This document shows, piece after piece, positions 45,246-53,749 of a stretch of 64,000 nt of DNA. The notes beneath the pieces are model-generated. The model did not search any database, had not been told where the DNA came from, and saw only the letters and a program-made list of their open reading frames with translations. Origin of the DNA: Bradyrhizobium vignae. Lineage in GTDB: Bacteria; Pseudomonadota; Alphaproteobacteria; Rhizobiales; Xanthobacteraceae. The stretch lies in the NCBI RefSeq assembly GCF_004114425.1, contig NZ_RDQF01000026.1:1-64000 (forward strand), given 5' to 3'. The first letter of the stretch is position 1. The number at the start of each line of letters is the position of its first letter. Made by a program: the position numbers and the translations under genes.

Positions 45246-45902
45246 TTGATCATCACCCGCCGCGCCTTCACCACGATGCTGTCGCTGACCGGGCTTGCCG
45301 CGCTCGCCGGGATCTCGCCGCTGCGGTTCATTTCCGACGCGATGGCGCAGTCCGCCGCCGATGTGGCCAAGCCGGTGTCGCTGCCCGACATGGCGCTCGG
45401 CCCGAAGGACGCCGCCGTCACCATCACCGAATACGCCTCGATGACCTGCCCGCACTGCGCCGCCTTCAACGAGCAGGTGTTCCCGAAGATCAAGAAGGAA
45501 TACATCGACACCGGCAAGGTGCGTTACATCTTCCGCGAGTTCCCGCTCGACATCAAAGCCGCCGCCGGCTCCATGCTGTCGCGCTGCATCGCCAAGGACG
45601 ACGCGCCGAAATACTTCGCGGTCACCGACATGCTGTTCCGCCAGCAGAACGACTGGGTGGTGAAGAACACCACCGAGACCCTGACGCGGATCGGCAAGCA
45701 GGCCGGCCTCACCCAGCCGCAGGTCGAGTCCTGCCTGAAGGACCAGGCGCTGCTCGACAAGATCGCCGCCGACCAGAAATATGCCAGCGACGTGTTGAAG
45801 GTGGATTCGACACCGACCTTCTTCATCAACGGCGAGAAGATCAAGGGCGAAGCCTCGTTCGAGGAGTTCGCCAAGAAGATCAATCCGCTCCTGAAGAGCT
45901 GA
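45246..45902 (+). CDS. DsbA-family thiol-disulfide oxidoreductase
   Basis: A 218-residue exported thioredoxin-fold protein. The start is TTG at 45246, with GGGAG upstream. The leader MIITRRAFTTMLSLTGLAALAGISPLRFISDAMAQ carries a twin arginine before the hydrophobic stretch, which suggests Tat export. The active site is CPHC (residues 68-71, in EYASMTCPHCAAFNEQVFPKIK) and the cis-Pro loop is DSTPTFFINGEKI. Such BdbD/DsbA-like proteins oxidise or isomerise disulfides in the periplasm. It lies between the DUF721 gene and smc. Confidence 0.93.
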   Translation: MIITRRAFTTMLSLTGLAALAGISPLRFISDAMAQSAADVAKPVSLPDMALGPKDAAVTITEYASMTCPHCAAFNEQVFPKIKKEYIDTGKVRYIFREFPLDIKAAAGSMLSRCIAKDDAPKYFAVTDMLFRQQNDWVVKNTTETLTRIGKQAGLTQPQVESCLKDQALLDKIAADQKYASDVLKVDSTPTFFINGEKIKGEASFEEFAKKINPLLKS

Positions 45903-45931
45903 TTCGCTCGTCAAGATCCTGATTCGCATCT

Positions 45932-45981
45932 CGAAAGCCGTATCTTTCCCGGCATAAATCCCTTGGGAAAAGCGGCTTTCG
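45932..45981. other. Long interrupted hairpin between dsbA-like gene and smc
   Basis: CGAAAGCCG (45932-45940) pairs perfectly with CGGCTTTCG (45973-45981); inside, CTTTCCC (45944-45950) pairs with GGGAAAAG (45965-45972) with one bulged A. No T-run follows. It begins 30 bases past the dsbA-like stop, so a 3'-end or processing structure is likely. Confidence 0.65.
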
Positions 45982-46119
45982 CCGGTTGCCCTCGCGGCGC
46001 ACCGCGGCCATTGTCCAGCCGCATGAGGCGCCTCGCGCGACTCGCCCGGATAGCGACATTGCCTTCCATGGTATTGTCCCGGCAGGGGGATTCGTGCCTG
46101 CCAACAGAGATGCGTGCTT

Positions 46120-49100
46120 ATGAAAATCACCCGCCTGCGCCTTCACGGTTTCAAGTCCTTCGTTGAGCCTACGGACTTCGTCATCGAGCCCGGTCTGACC
46201 GGCGTGGTCGGTCCCAACGGCTGCGGCAAGTCGAATCTCGTCGAAGCGCTGCGCTGGGCGATGGGTGAGACCTCGTACAAGTCGCTGCGCGCCGCCGACA
46301 TGGACGCGGTGATCTTCGCCGGCTCCGGCAACCGTCCGGCGCGCAACCATGCCGAAGTGACGATGACGATCGACAATGCCGATCGCACCGCGCCTGCGGC
46401 GATGAACGACAGCCAGATTCTCGAGATCTCCCGTCGCATCGAGCGCGAGGCTGGCTCGGTCTATCGCATCAACGGCCGCGACGTGCGCGCGCGCGACGTG
46501 CAGATCCTGTTCGCGGACGCAGCCACCGGCGCGCGTTCGCCGGCCCTCGTCCACCAGGGCAAGATCGGCGAGATCATCCAGGCCAAGCCCGAGCAGCGCC
46601 GCCGCGTGCTGGAAGATGCTGCCGGCGTCGCCGGCCTGCACGCCCGCCGTCACGAGGCCGAGCTGCGGCTGAAGGCGGCCGAGACCAACCTCACCCGCGT
46701 CGAGGACGTGATCGGCCAGCTCTCCGGGCAGATGGAAGGCCTGAAGAAGCAGGCCCGCCAGGCCGTGCGCTACCGCGAGGTCGCGGCCAAGGTTCGCAAG
46801 GCCGAGGCCACCCTGTTCCATCTGCGCTGGATCGGCGCCCATGCCGACGTCAACGAATCCGGCCAGACCCATGATCTCGCCGTCCGCGAGATGGCCGAGC
46901 GCACCCAGCACCAGGCCGAAGCCGCCCGCATTCAGGCGATCCGCGCCGCCGAGATGCCGGCGCTGCGCGATGCCGAAGCGCGCGCCGCCGCCGGACTGCA
47001 ACGCCTCACCAATGCCCGCGAACAGCTCGACCGCGAGGAAGAGCGCGCCAAGGAGCGCGTCGCCGAGCTCGAGCGCCGCCTCGCCCAGTTCGAAGGCGAC
47101 ATCTCGCGCGCCCAGCAGCAGACCATGGATGCCGACGTCGCGCTGCAGCGGCTCGACACCGAAGACGCCGAGCTGAAGGAAGAGATCAAGTCGCGCGTCG
47201 AGAAGCGCTCCGGCGTCGACGAGCGCGTCGCCGAAGCCGAGGCGGTGCTGACCGAAACCGAGCAGCGCTTCGCCGAGCTGACCACCGCGCTCGCCGACCT
47301 CACCGCCAAGCGCAACCAGTTGGAAGCCAACGTCCGCACCCACCGCGACAAGCTCGCCCGGCTCGACCAGGAGATCGCGAACGTCGCCGCGGAAGAGCAG
47401 AAGCTCACTGAGGCGACCGGCGGCTTCGGCGATCTCGATGAGCTGACCGCACTGGTCGAGACCGCGGAGCAGACGCTGGCAGCTTCCGAAGCCGCGGCGC
47501 AGGCGAGCGAAGCCGCGCACGTTGCCGCGCGTCAGACGCTGGAATCCTCGCGCGCGCCGCTGGTCGAAGCCGACAAGCGCGTGCAGCGGCTCGAGACCGA
47601 AGCGCGCACCATCTCCAAGATCGTCAACGGCGAGACCAAGAACCTGTGGCCGCCGATCATCGACGGCATCACTGTCGACAAGGGATTTGAAAAGGCGATC
47701 GGCGCCGCGCTCGGCGACGATCTCGACGCGCCGATCGATCCGTCAGCGCCGATGCGCTGGACCAATGTCGGACACACCGAGGGCGATCCGGAGCTGCCCG
47801 AGGGCGCCGTGCCGCTTTCCAATCACGTGCAGGCGCCGGCCGAGCTGGCGCGCCGCCTGGCCCAGATCGGCGTGGTGCCGCGCGAGCGCGGCGCCGAGCT
47901 GGTCTCGCAGCTCAAGACTGGCCAGCGGCTGGTCTCACCCGAAGGCGACGTCTGGCGCTGGGACGGCTTTGTCGCCGCGGCGCACGCCCCGACCGGCGCC
48001 GCACGGCGTCTTGCCGAGCGCGCCCGCCTCGTTGATATCGAGAACGAGCTGGAGCAGGCCCGCATCGACGCGCAGATCAAGCGCCAGGCGCTGGAAAACG
48101 CCGAGTCCGAGCTGCAGATGGCCGCGAGCACCGAAGGTGCCAGCCGCGAAGCTTGGCGCGCCGCGCAGCGCGAGCTCAACGTCGCGCGCGAGCGCCACGC
48201 CAATGCCGAGCGCGAGATCAGCCGCCACGCCGCCCGCAAGGCGACGCTGTCGGAAGCGCACAGCCGTCTCGCCGCCGATCGCGCCGAGGCCGAGGCCGCC
48301 TACGAATATGCCGCGGCCGGCATCAGCGAGCTGCCGTCGAGCGAGGACACCGAGACCCAGCTCGCCGCCGTCCGCAGCGACATCGAGGGCCACCGCCGCA
48401 TGGCCGCCCAGGTCCGCGCCGAGGCGCAGGCGCTGGCACGCGAGGCCGAGCTCGCCGACAGGCGCGTGCAGGCGATCCTCGCCGAACGCACCGAGTGGCA
48501 GAACCGCAAGGAGAGCGCGGCCTCCCACATCGACACCATCCAGGCCCGTATCGCCGAACTCACGATCGAGCGCAGCGAACTCGAAAACGCACCGCAAGTG
48601 TTCGCCGAGAAGCGCAGCGCGCTGATCACCGAGATCGAATACGCCGAGAACGACCGCCGCATGGCCGCCGACGCGCTCGCCGCCGCGGAAAGCGCGATGG
48701 CGGAGACCGATCGCGTCGCCAAGCTGACGCTCGAAGCGCTCTCCAGCGCTCGCGAGGCCACGGCGCGCGCCGAGGAGCGCATGGAAGGCGCGCGGCGCCG
48801 GCTCGAGGACATCGAGCGCGAGATCCGCGACATGCTCGAAGTCGAGCCGCAGGCCGTCGCCGGCCTTGCCGAGATCGAGCCGGGCGCGGAGCTGCCGCCG
48901 CTGCACGACATCGAGGAAGACCTCGAAAAGATGCGCCGCGACCGCGAGCGCCTCGGCGCGGTCAATTTGCGCGCCGAGGAAGAGCTGCGCGAGGTCGAGA
49001 CCCAGCACACCGGCCTCGTCACCGAGCGCGACGACCTGGTCGAAGCCATCAAGCGGCTGCGCCAGGGTATCCAGAGCCTGAACAAGGAAGCGCGGGAGCG

Positions 49101-49584
49101 GCTCCTGACCTCGTTCGACGTCGTCAACAACCACTTCAAGCGCCTGTTCGTCGAGCTGTTCGGCGGCGGCGAGGCCGCGCTGCATTTGATCGAGAGCGAC
49201 GACCCGCTGGAAGCCGGTCTCGAAATCATCGCCAAGCCGCCGGGCAAGAAACCGCAGACGCTGTCGCTGCTCTCGGGCGGCGAGCAGGCGCTGACCGCGA
49301 TGGCGCTGATCTTCGCGGTGTTCCTCACCAATCCCTCGCCGATCTGCGTGCTGGACGAAGTCGACGCACCGCTCGACGACCACAACGTCGAACGGTACTG
49401 CAACCTCTTGCATGAGATGACCGGCTCGACCGACACGCGCTTCATCATCATCACGCACAACCCGATCACGATGGCGCGGATGAACCGGCTGTTCGGCGTC
49501 ACCATGGCCGAGCGCGGCGTCTCGCAGCTCGTCTCGGTGAGCCTGCAAGAGGCCGTGGAGATCCTCGACCAGAACGTGGCGTGA
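46120..49584 (+). CDS. smc: Chromosome segregation protein SMC
   Basis: Condensin ATPase that compacts and segregates chromosomes with ScpAB. The 1154-residue protein has the full layout: N-terminal Walker A GPNGCGKSN (residues 31-39), first coiled coil, hinge around residues 510-620 (NGETKNLWPPIIDGITVDKGFEKAIGAALGDDLDAPI), second coiled coil, ABC signature LSGGEQALTAMAL (near 1051) and Walker B ICVLDEVDAPLDDHNV, then the His-loop FIIITHNPITM. The hinge is a shortened form seen in alphaproteobacteria. ATG at 46120 follows the shadow GTG two codons earlier. Confidence 0.97.
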   Translation: MKITRLRLHGFKSFVEPTDFVIEPGLTGVVGPNGCGKSNLVEALRWAMGETSYKSLRAADMDAVIFAGSGNRPARNHAEVTMTIDNADRTAPAAMNDSQILEISRRIEREAGSVYRINGRDVRARDVQILFADAATGARSPALVHQGKIGEIIQAKPEQRRRVLEDAAGVAGLHARRHEAELRLKAAETNLTRVEDVIGQLSGQMEGLKKQARQAVRYREVAAKVRKAEATLFHLRWIGAHADVNESGQTHDLAVREMAERTQHQAEAARIQAIRAAEMPALRDAEARAAAGLQRLTNAREQLDREEERAKERVAELERRLAQFEGDISRAQQQTMDADVALQRLDTEDAELKEEIKSRVEKRSGVDERVAEAEAVLTETEQRFAELTTALADLTAKRNQLEANVRTHRDKLARLDQEIANVAAEEQKLTEATGGFGDLDELTALVETAEQTLAASEAAAQASEAAHVAARQTLESSRAPLVEADKRVQRLETEARTISKIVNGETKNLWPPIIDGITVDKGFEKAIGAALGDDLDAPIDPSAPMRWTNVGHTEGDPELPEGAVPLSNHVQAPAELARRLAQIGVVPRERGAELVSQLKTGQRLVSPEGDVWRWDGFVAAAHAPTGAARRLAERARLVDIENELEQARIDAQIKRQALENAESELQMAASTEGASREAWRAAQRELNVARERHANAEREISRHAARKATLSEAHSRLAADRAEAEAAYEYAAAGISELPSSEDTETQLAAVRSDIEGHRRMAAQVRAEAQALAREAELADRRVQAILAERTEWQNRKESAASHIDTIQARIAELTIERSELENAPQVFAEKRSALITEIEYAENDRRMAADALAAAESAMAETDRVAKLTLEALSSAREATARAEERMEGARRRLEDIEREIRDMLEVEPQAVAGLAEIEPGAELPPLHDIEEDLEKMRRDRERLGAVNLRAEEELREVETQHTGLVTERDDLVEAIKRLRQGIQSLNKEARERLLTSFDVVNNHFKRLFVELFGGGEAALHLIESDDPLEAGLEIIAKPPGKKPQTLSLLSGGEQALTAMALIFAVFLTNPSPICVLDEVDAPLDDHNVERYCNLLHEMTGSTDTRFIIITHNPITMARMNRLFGVTMAERGVSQLVSVSLQEAVEILDQNVA

Positions 49585-49593
49585 TATCTCCGG

Positions 49594-49685
49594 CGTCATT
49601 CCGGGGCTCGCGGGGCGAGAGTCCGGAATCTCGCGCTACAATCTCGAACTTCCGGGTTCGCGCTGCGCGCGCCCCGGAATGACGG
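49594..49685. repeat. Palindromic intergenic repeat, family 1
   Basis: CGTCATTCCGGGGCTCGCGGG and GTCCGGAATCTCG mirror ACTTCCGGGTTCGCGC and GCGCCCCGGAATGACGG. It fills the gap between smc and the next gene. Confidence 0.9.
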
Positions 49686-49694
49686 TGGGCAAAC

Positions 49695-50672
49695 ATGATC
49701 TCGCCCATTCTCCCCGCTGAACTCAAGGCCGCCCTCGACGGCAAGCTCCAGGGCTTCTCGCGGACCGACGCCGCACAGCGATCGCAAAAGATCTCGACCG
49801 CCTATCGCGCCGGCGGCGGCTCCGGCACCATCAAATCGGAGGCCGATGCGCTCGCCTATGCGCTGGCGCGGATGCCGGCGACCTACGCGGCCGTGGCCGC
49901 CAGCCTGAATGCGCTGACCGAGATCGCGCCTGGCCTTGCGCCTGAAACGCTGCTCGACGTCGGCGCAGGTCCGGGCACCGCGAGCTGGGCCGCCGCGGAA
50001 GCCTTTCCGTCGCTGCGCGATTTCACGCTGCTCGACGCCAACGCCACGCTGAGCCGGCTCGCGCTGGAACTGGCGCGCAACAGCACGCGCCTCGCGGAGT
50101 GTCGCCATCTTCCCGGCGATGCCGGCGGCAACCTCGCCGAGGTCTCGCAAGCCGACCTCGTCGTCGCCAGCTACGTCATTGGCGAGCTCAACGAAGGCGA
50201 CCAGCGCAAGCTTGCGGAAGCGATGTGGGCGAAAGCGCGCCATGCGTTGGTCGTGATCGAGCCCGGCACGCCCGCGGGCTATGCCCGCATCCTCGCGCTC
50301 CGGCAACAACTGATCTCGGCCGGAGCCCACGTCGCCGCCCCCTGCCCTCACGACAGACCCTGCCCGCTCATCCCGCCCGACTGGTGCCATTTCTCCCAAC
50401 GCCTGCCGCGCTCCCAGGCGCATCGCCAGATCAAGGGCGCCGAGGTGCCGTTCGAGGACGAGCGCTTCATCTACGTCGCCCTGACACGCGCGCCGCCGGC
50501 GACGCGCGCCGCGCGCGTGCTGGCGCCGCCGGATGTCGGCAAGGCCGAGATCACGGCCAAGCTCTGCACCGAGGCTGGGGTCGCGCTGACGAAAGTCCCG
50601 CGGCGCGACAAGACGGCCTATGCCGACGCCCGGCGCTGGCGCTGGGGCGATGCGATCATGTCCGAAAGTTAA
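49695..50672 (+). CDS. Rsm22-like methyltransferase-fold protein
   Basis: A 325-residue protein of the Rsm22 family, related to yeast mitochondrial Rsm22, an assembly factor of the small ribosomal subunit. It contains KSEADALAYALARMPATYAAVAASLNALTEIAPG, the SAM-binding stretch LLDVGAGPGTASWAAAEAFPSL, and a downstream Cys-rich CPHDRPCPLIPPDWCHFSQRLPRSQAHRQIKGAEVPFEDERFIYVAL. The three cysteines of CPHDRPC...WC probably bind an Fe-S cluster or zinc, as in Rsm22 homologues. Likely role: ribosome assembly. Confidence 0.9.
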   Translation: MISPILPAELKAALDGKLQGFSRTDAAQRSQKISTAYRAGGGSGTIKSEADALAYALARMPATYAAVAASLNALTEIAPGLAPETLLDVGAGPGTASWAAAEAFPSLRDFTLLDANATLSRLALELARNSTRLAECRHLPGDAGGNLAEVSQADLVVASYVIGELNEGDQRKLAEAMWAKARHALVVIEPGTPAGYARILALRQQLISAGAHVAAPCPHDRPCPLIPPDWCHFSQRLPRSQAHRQIKGAEVPFEDERFIYVALTRAPPATRAARVLAPPDVGKAEITAKLCTEAGVALTKVPRRDKTAYADARRWRWGDAIMSES

Positions 50673-50810
50673 TTCCGCCGGCCGTGCTTCCCTTGAACTC
50701 GGACGGTTCCTCGTCCGACCAAGCCTTACCTTCCCTCCATGCCGGGGCTCTCGCCCTGCGCCAATTTGGTCTACCCTAGCGCCTGCTTCTTCCCGCTTCA
50801 GGAGTTCTTC

Positions 50811-51371
50811 ATGTCGACCGGCTGGATCGTTCTCGGCGTCATCGTCGTCCTCGTGCTGTTCGCCTTCAGCGCCTACAACCGCCTGGTGGCGCTGAGCCAG
50901 CGCGTCGGCCAGGCCTTTGCCGATATCGACGTGCAGCTCAAGCAGCGCCACGACCTGGTCCCGAACCTGGTCGAGACCGTGAAGGGCTATGCCTCGCACG
51001 AGCGCGGCACGCTCGACGATGTCATCAAGGCGCGCAATTCGGCGATGGCGGCGCAGGGACCGGCTCAGGTGTCCGCGGCGGAGAACCAGCTCTCCGGCGC
51101 ACTCGGCCGGCTGATCGCGCTGTCGGAAGCCTATCCCGACCTCAAGGCCAATGCCAATTTCCAGCAGCTCGCATCCGAGCTCTCCGATCTCGAGAACAAG
51201 ATCGCGGCCAGCCGTCGCTTCTTCAACAACGCGGTCCAGGAATACAACACCGGCATCCAGCAGATGCCCGCCGCCCTGTTCGCCGGCATGTTCGGCTTCA
51301 CCAGGAAGGACTTCTTCGATCTCGGCACGAGCCGCACCGAGGTCGAGGCGGCGCCGCAGGTGAAGTTCTGA
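50811..51371 (+). CDS. LemA-family membrane protein
   Basis: A 186-residue protein: one N-terminal membrane helix (GWIVLGVIVVLVLFAFSAYN) then a long four-helix bundle typical of LemA (LSQRVGQAFADIDVQLKQRHDLVPNLVETVKGYASHERGTLDDVIKARN, FQQLASELSDLENKIAASRRFFNNAVQEYNTGIQQMPAALFAGMFGFTRKDFFD). AGGAG at 50800-50804 supports the ATG at 50811. LemA is often encoded next to M48 (HtpX-like) proteases, as here. Confidence 0.94.
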   Translation: MSTGWIVLGVIVVLVLFAFSAYNRLVALSQRVGQAFADIDVQLKQRHDLVPNLVETVKGYASHERGTLDDVIKARNSAMAAQGPAQVSAAENQLSGALGRLIALSEAYPDLKANANFQQLASELSDLENKIAASRRFFNNAVQEYNTGIQQMPAALFAGMFGFTRKDFFDLGTSRTEVEAAPQVKF

Positions 51372-51393
51372 TTGCAACATGACCCCTCACCTT

Positions 51394-51494
51394 CGTCGTT
51401 CCGGGGCGCGTCGAAGACGCGAACCCGGAACCTCGAGCGAGACACTAAGCTCTGGATTCCGGGTTCACGCCGTTGGCGTGTCCCGGAATGACGG
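51394..51494. repeat. Palindromic intergenic repeat, family 1
   Basis: CGTCGTTCCGGGGCGCGTCG and GAACCCGGAACCTCGAG mirror GGATTCCGGGTTCACGCC and GTGTCCCGGAATGACGG. Lies between the LemA and M48 genes. Confidence 0.9.
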
Positions 51495-51512
51495 AAGCCA
51501 ACGGAAGCAGCC

Positions 51513-52727
51513 ATGGCCGCGTATGGTCTCTACACGCACATCGCCTCGAACAAGTTTCGTTCGATGCTGCTGCTCGCCGGCCTGTTCGTGCTGGTCTATG
51601 TGCTGGTCTATGCCGGCGCGCTGGTCGCCGAGGTCGTCATCAACGGCAACGAGACTGTCGCCTATTATTTGAAACGCGCCTTCCACGACCTGATCGTCGC
51701 GGCGCCCGTTGCGACGATCGTGACGGCCGCCTGGGTCGTGATCGCCTATTTCTTCCACCAGTCGATGATCGACGCCGTGACCGGCGGCCACGACGTGACC
51801 CGGCAGGAACAGCCGCGGCTCTACAATCTGCTCGAAAACCTCTGCATCTCGCGCGGCATCACCATGCCGAAGCTGAAGATCATGGAGAGCCCGGCGCTGA
51901 ACGCGTTCGCGACGGGCCTCAATCCGCGGCAATATTCGATCACCGTCACCACCGGTCTCCTCGATGCGCTGAACGACAAGGAGATCGAGGCGGTGCTGGG
52001 CCACGAGCTGACCCACATCAAGAACGGCGACGTGCAGCTCATGGTGGTCGCCGTCATCATCGCCGGTGCGGTCGGCTTCTTCGGCGAATTGTTCTTCCGC
52101 CTGTTCACGAGCTTCGACTGGAGCCCGAGCTCCGGCGGCTCATGGTCCTCGGGCTCCTCCTCGTCGTCGCGGTCGTCCTCGTCGTCGAGCGACAGCAAGA
52201 GCTCCGGCGGCGGCGCGATCATCGTCATCATCATCGCGGTCGTGCTGATCGTTCTGGCCTGGCTGCTGTCGCAGGTGGTGAAGCTCGCGCTATCGCGGTC
52301 GCGCGAATATCTCGCCGATGCCGGCTCGGTCGAGCTGACGAAAGACCCTGATGCCATGATCTCGGCGCTGCGCAAGATCGAGGGCCGCGGCGAACTGCCC
52401 GGCGCGACCTCGGCCGTGATGGAGCTCTGCGTCGACAATCCGCGCGAAGGCTTTGCCGATTTGTTCGCCACCCACCCTTCCGTGCAGTCCCGGGTCGATG
52501 CGCTGGTCAAGTTCGCCGGCGGCCGTGACCCTGGTCCCCTGCCAGGCCCCACTGAAGAGACTGATCAACCCGAGATGGAACAGCCCGGAGCGCAAGATAC
52601 CCCACCGCCGCTGTCGCACGGGCCATGGGGCGATGCAGCCGCTCCGGCCAATCCGCCGCCCGTTCCCACACCAAGCCCCTCAGGCGTCCTTCCAGCCAAT
52701 CCGATGGGACCATGGGGCCGCCACTGA
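51513..52727 (+). CDS. M48-family (HtpX-like) membrane metallopeptidase
   Basis: A 404-residue integral membrane zinc protease. Two N-terminal membrane helices (MLLLAGLFVLVYVLVYAGALVAEV and VAAPVATIVTAAWVVIAYFF) precede the zinc site VLGHELTHIKNGD (HExxH). After it come another helix (VVAVIIAGAVGFFGELFF), a striking poly-Ser loop (GSSSSSRSSSSSSDSKSSGGG), a helix and the third-ligand motif SREYLADAGSVELTKDPDAM. A Pro-rich tail of about 55 residues ends the protein. It likely degrades membrane proteins in quality control. Paired with LemA as in many bacteria. Confidence 0.94.
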   Translation: MAAYGLYTHIASNKFRSMLLLAGLFVLVYVLVYAGALVAEVVINGNETVAYYLKRAFHDLIVAAPVATIVTAAWVVIAYFFHQSMIDAVTGGHDVTRQEQPRLYNLLENLCISRGITMPKLKIMESPALNAFATGLNPRQYSITVTTGLLDALNDKEIEAVLGHELTHIKNGDVQLMVVAVIIAGAVGFFGELFFRLFTSFDWSPSSGGSWSSGSSSSSRSSSSSSDSKSSGGGAIIVIIIAVVLIVLAWLLSQVVKLALSRSREYLADAGSVELTKDPDAMISALRKIEGRGELPGATSAVMELCVDNPREGFADLFATHPSVQSRVDALVKFAGGRDPGPLPGPTEETDQPEMEQPGAQDTPPPLSHGPWGDAAAPANPPPVPTPSPSGVLPANPMGPWGRH

Positions 52728-52934
52728 GCCACGCGATCGGGCGCCGTTCGTGGCAGGTTTGACACCGATAGGGAAAAACCTCGGGAATTGCCGCAACAGG
52801 GGCGCAAGGAATTGAATTCTCCCTTGTTTCTGCCATGTTCGCGCCCAACAGCAGACCTGGGACGTCTTTTGGGACATCGATTTGGGGCCTGGCCGATTGC
52901 GACCTCGCGATCGGGGGCGCGTTAGGGGACAGCA

Positions 52935-53687
52935 ATGGCAAAGCCGGCAGTGGTTGTGGTGGGCGCGGACAAGGGCGGGGTCGGCAAGACCACGGTGTCG
53001 CGTACCTTGCTCGATTATTTCTCAGCCAACAACGTGCCGACGCGCGCGTTCGACACGGAGTCTCCGCGCGGAACCCTGAAGCGCTTCCACCCCGACATCA
53101 CCGAGATCGTCGACATGACGACCACGGCCGACCAGATGAAGATCTTCGACACGCTCAATACCGTGAGCCCGTCGGTGACCGTGATCGATGTCCGCGCCGG
53201 CCTGCTCTCGCCGGCGCTGGCCTCGCTGCGCGACATCGGGTTCCTCGACGCCGCCAAGGCCGGCCAGATCACCTTTGCCGTGTTCCACATCCTGGGACCC
53301 TCGATCGCCTCGCTGGAGGAGATCGCCGAGACCGCCGGCTTCATGGGCGGCGCAAAATATTTCCTGGTGAAGAACTTCATCAATGACACCCAGTTCTTCC
53401 AGTGGGACCAGGCGACTTACAATTCGTATTTCCACCGCATCAAGGACGCGACCGAGCTGACCATCCCCAAGCTCAACGAAATGGCCTATGAGCAGGTCGA
53501 GGTGTCTTCCGTCCCGTTCCTGAAATTCGTCGCCAACAAGGGCATCAACGACGATGCCGCCAACTATTCGTTCGTGCTGCGCGGCTATGTCCGGCACTGG
53601 CTGGCGAACGTCTGGAGCGAGTTCGACCGCATCCGCCTGACCGACATCGTCGGTTCGAAGCCGGTGACCCGCAACAGCGAAAAATAG
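52935..53687 (+). CDS. ParA/MinD-like P-loop ATPase, orphan copy 1
   Basis: A 250-residue deviant Walker A ATPase: VVVVGADKGGVGKTTVSRTLLDYF, with signature Lys13 and P-loop Lys18. The Walker A' Asp is Asp40 (RAFDTESPRG). The usual DTPPG-type switch reads VIDVRAG (residues 83-89). No DNA-binding or ParB-interacting N-terminal extension and no parB, minCDE or flagellar gene is nearby. AGGGGAC precedes the ATG. It aligns without gaps over the first 90 residues with the next gene, showing the two are paralogues. Function unknown; perhaps positions a cell-envelope or other complex. Confidence 0.85.
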   Translation: MAKPAVVVVGADKGGVGKTTVSRTLLDYFSANNVPTRAFDTESPRGTLKRFHPDITEIVDMTTTADQMKIFDTLNTVSPSVTVIDVRAGLLSPALASLRDIGFLDAAKAGQITFAVFHILGPSIASLEEIAETAGFMGGAKYFLVKNFINDTQFFQWDQATYNSYFHRIKDATELTIPKLNEMAYEQVEVSSVPFLKFVANKGINDDAANYSFVLRGYVRHWLANVWSEFDRIRLTDIVGSKPVTRNSEK

Positions 53688-53749
53688 TTGCGGCCATTGG
53701 GCGGATACGGCTGGATTGGGCGACGAGTTGGCTCAAATAATAGTCCATA

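Noticed and set aside
47935..49599. 554-codon minus-strand frame opposite smc
   Set aside because: Antisense shadow of the coiled-coil part of smc; no recognisable domain or ribosome site.
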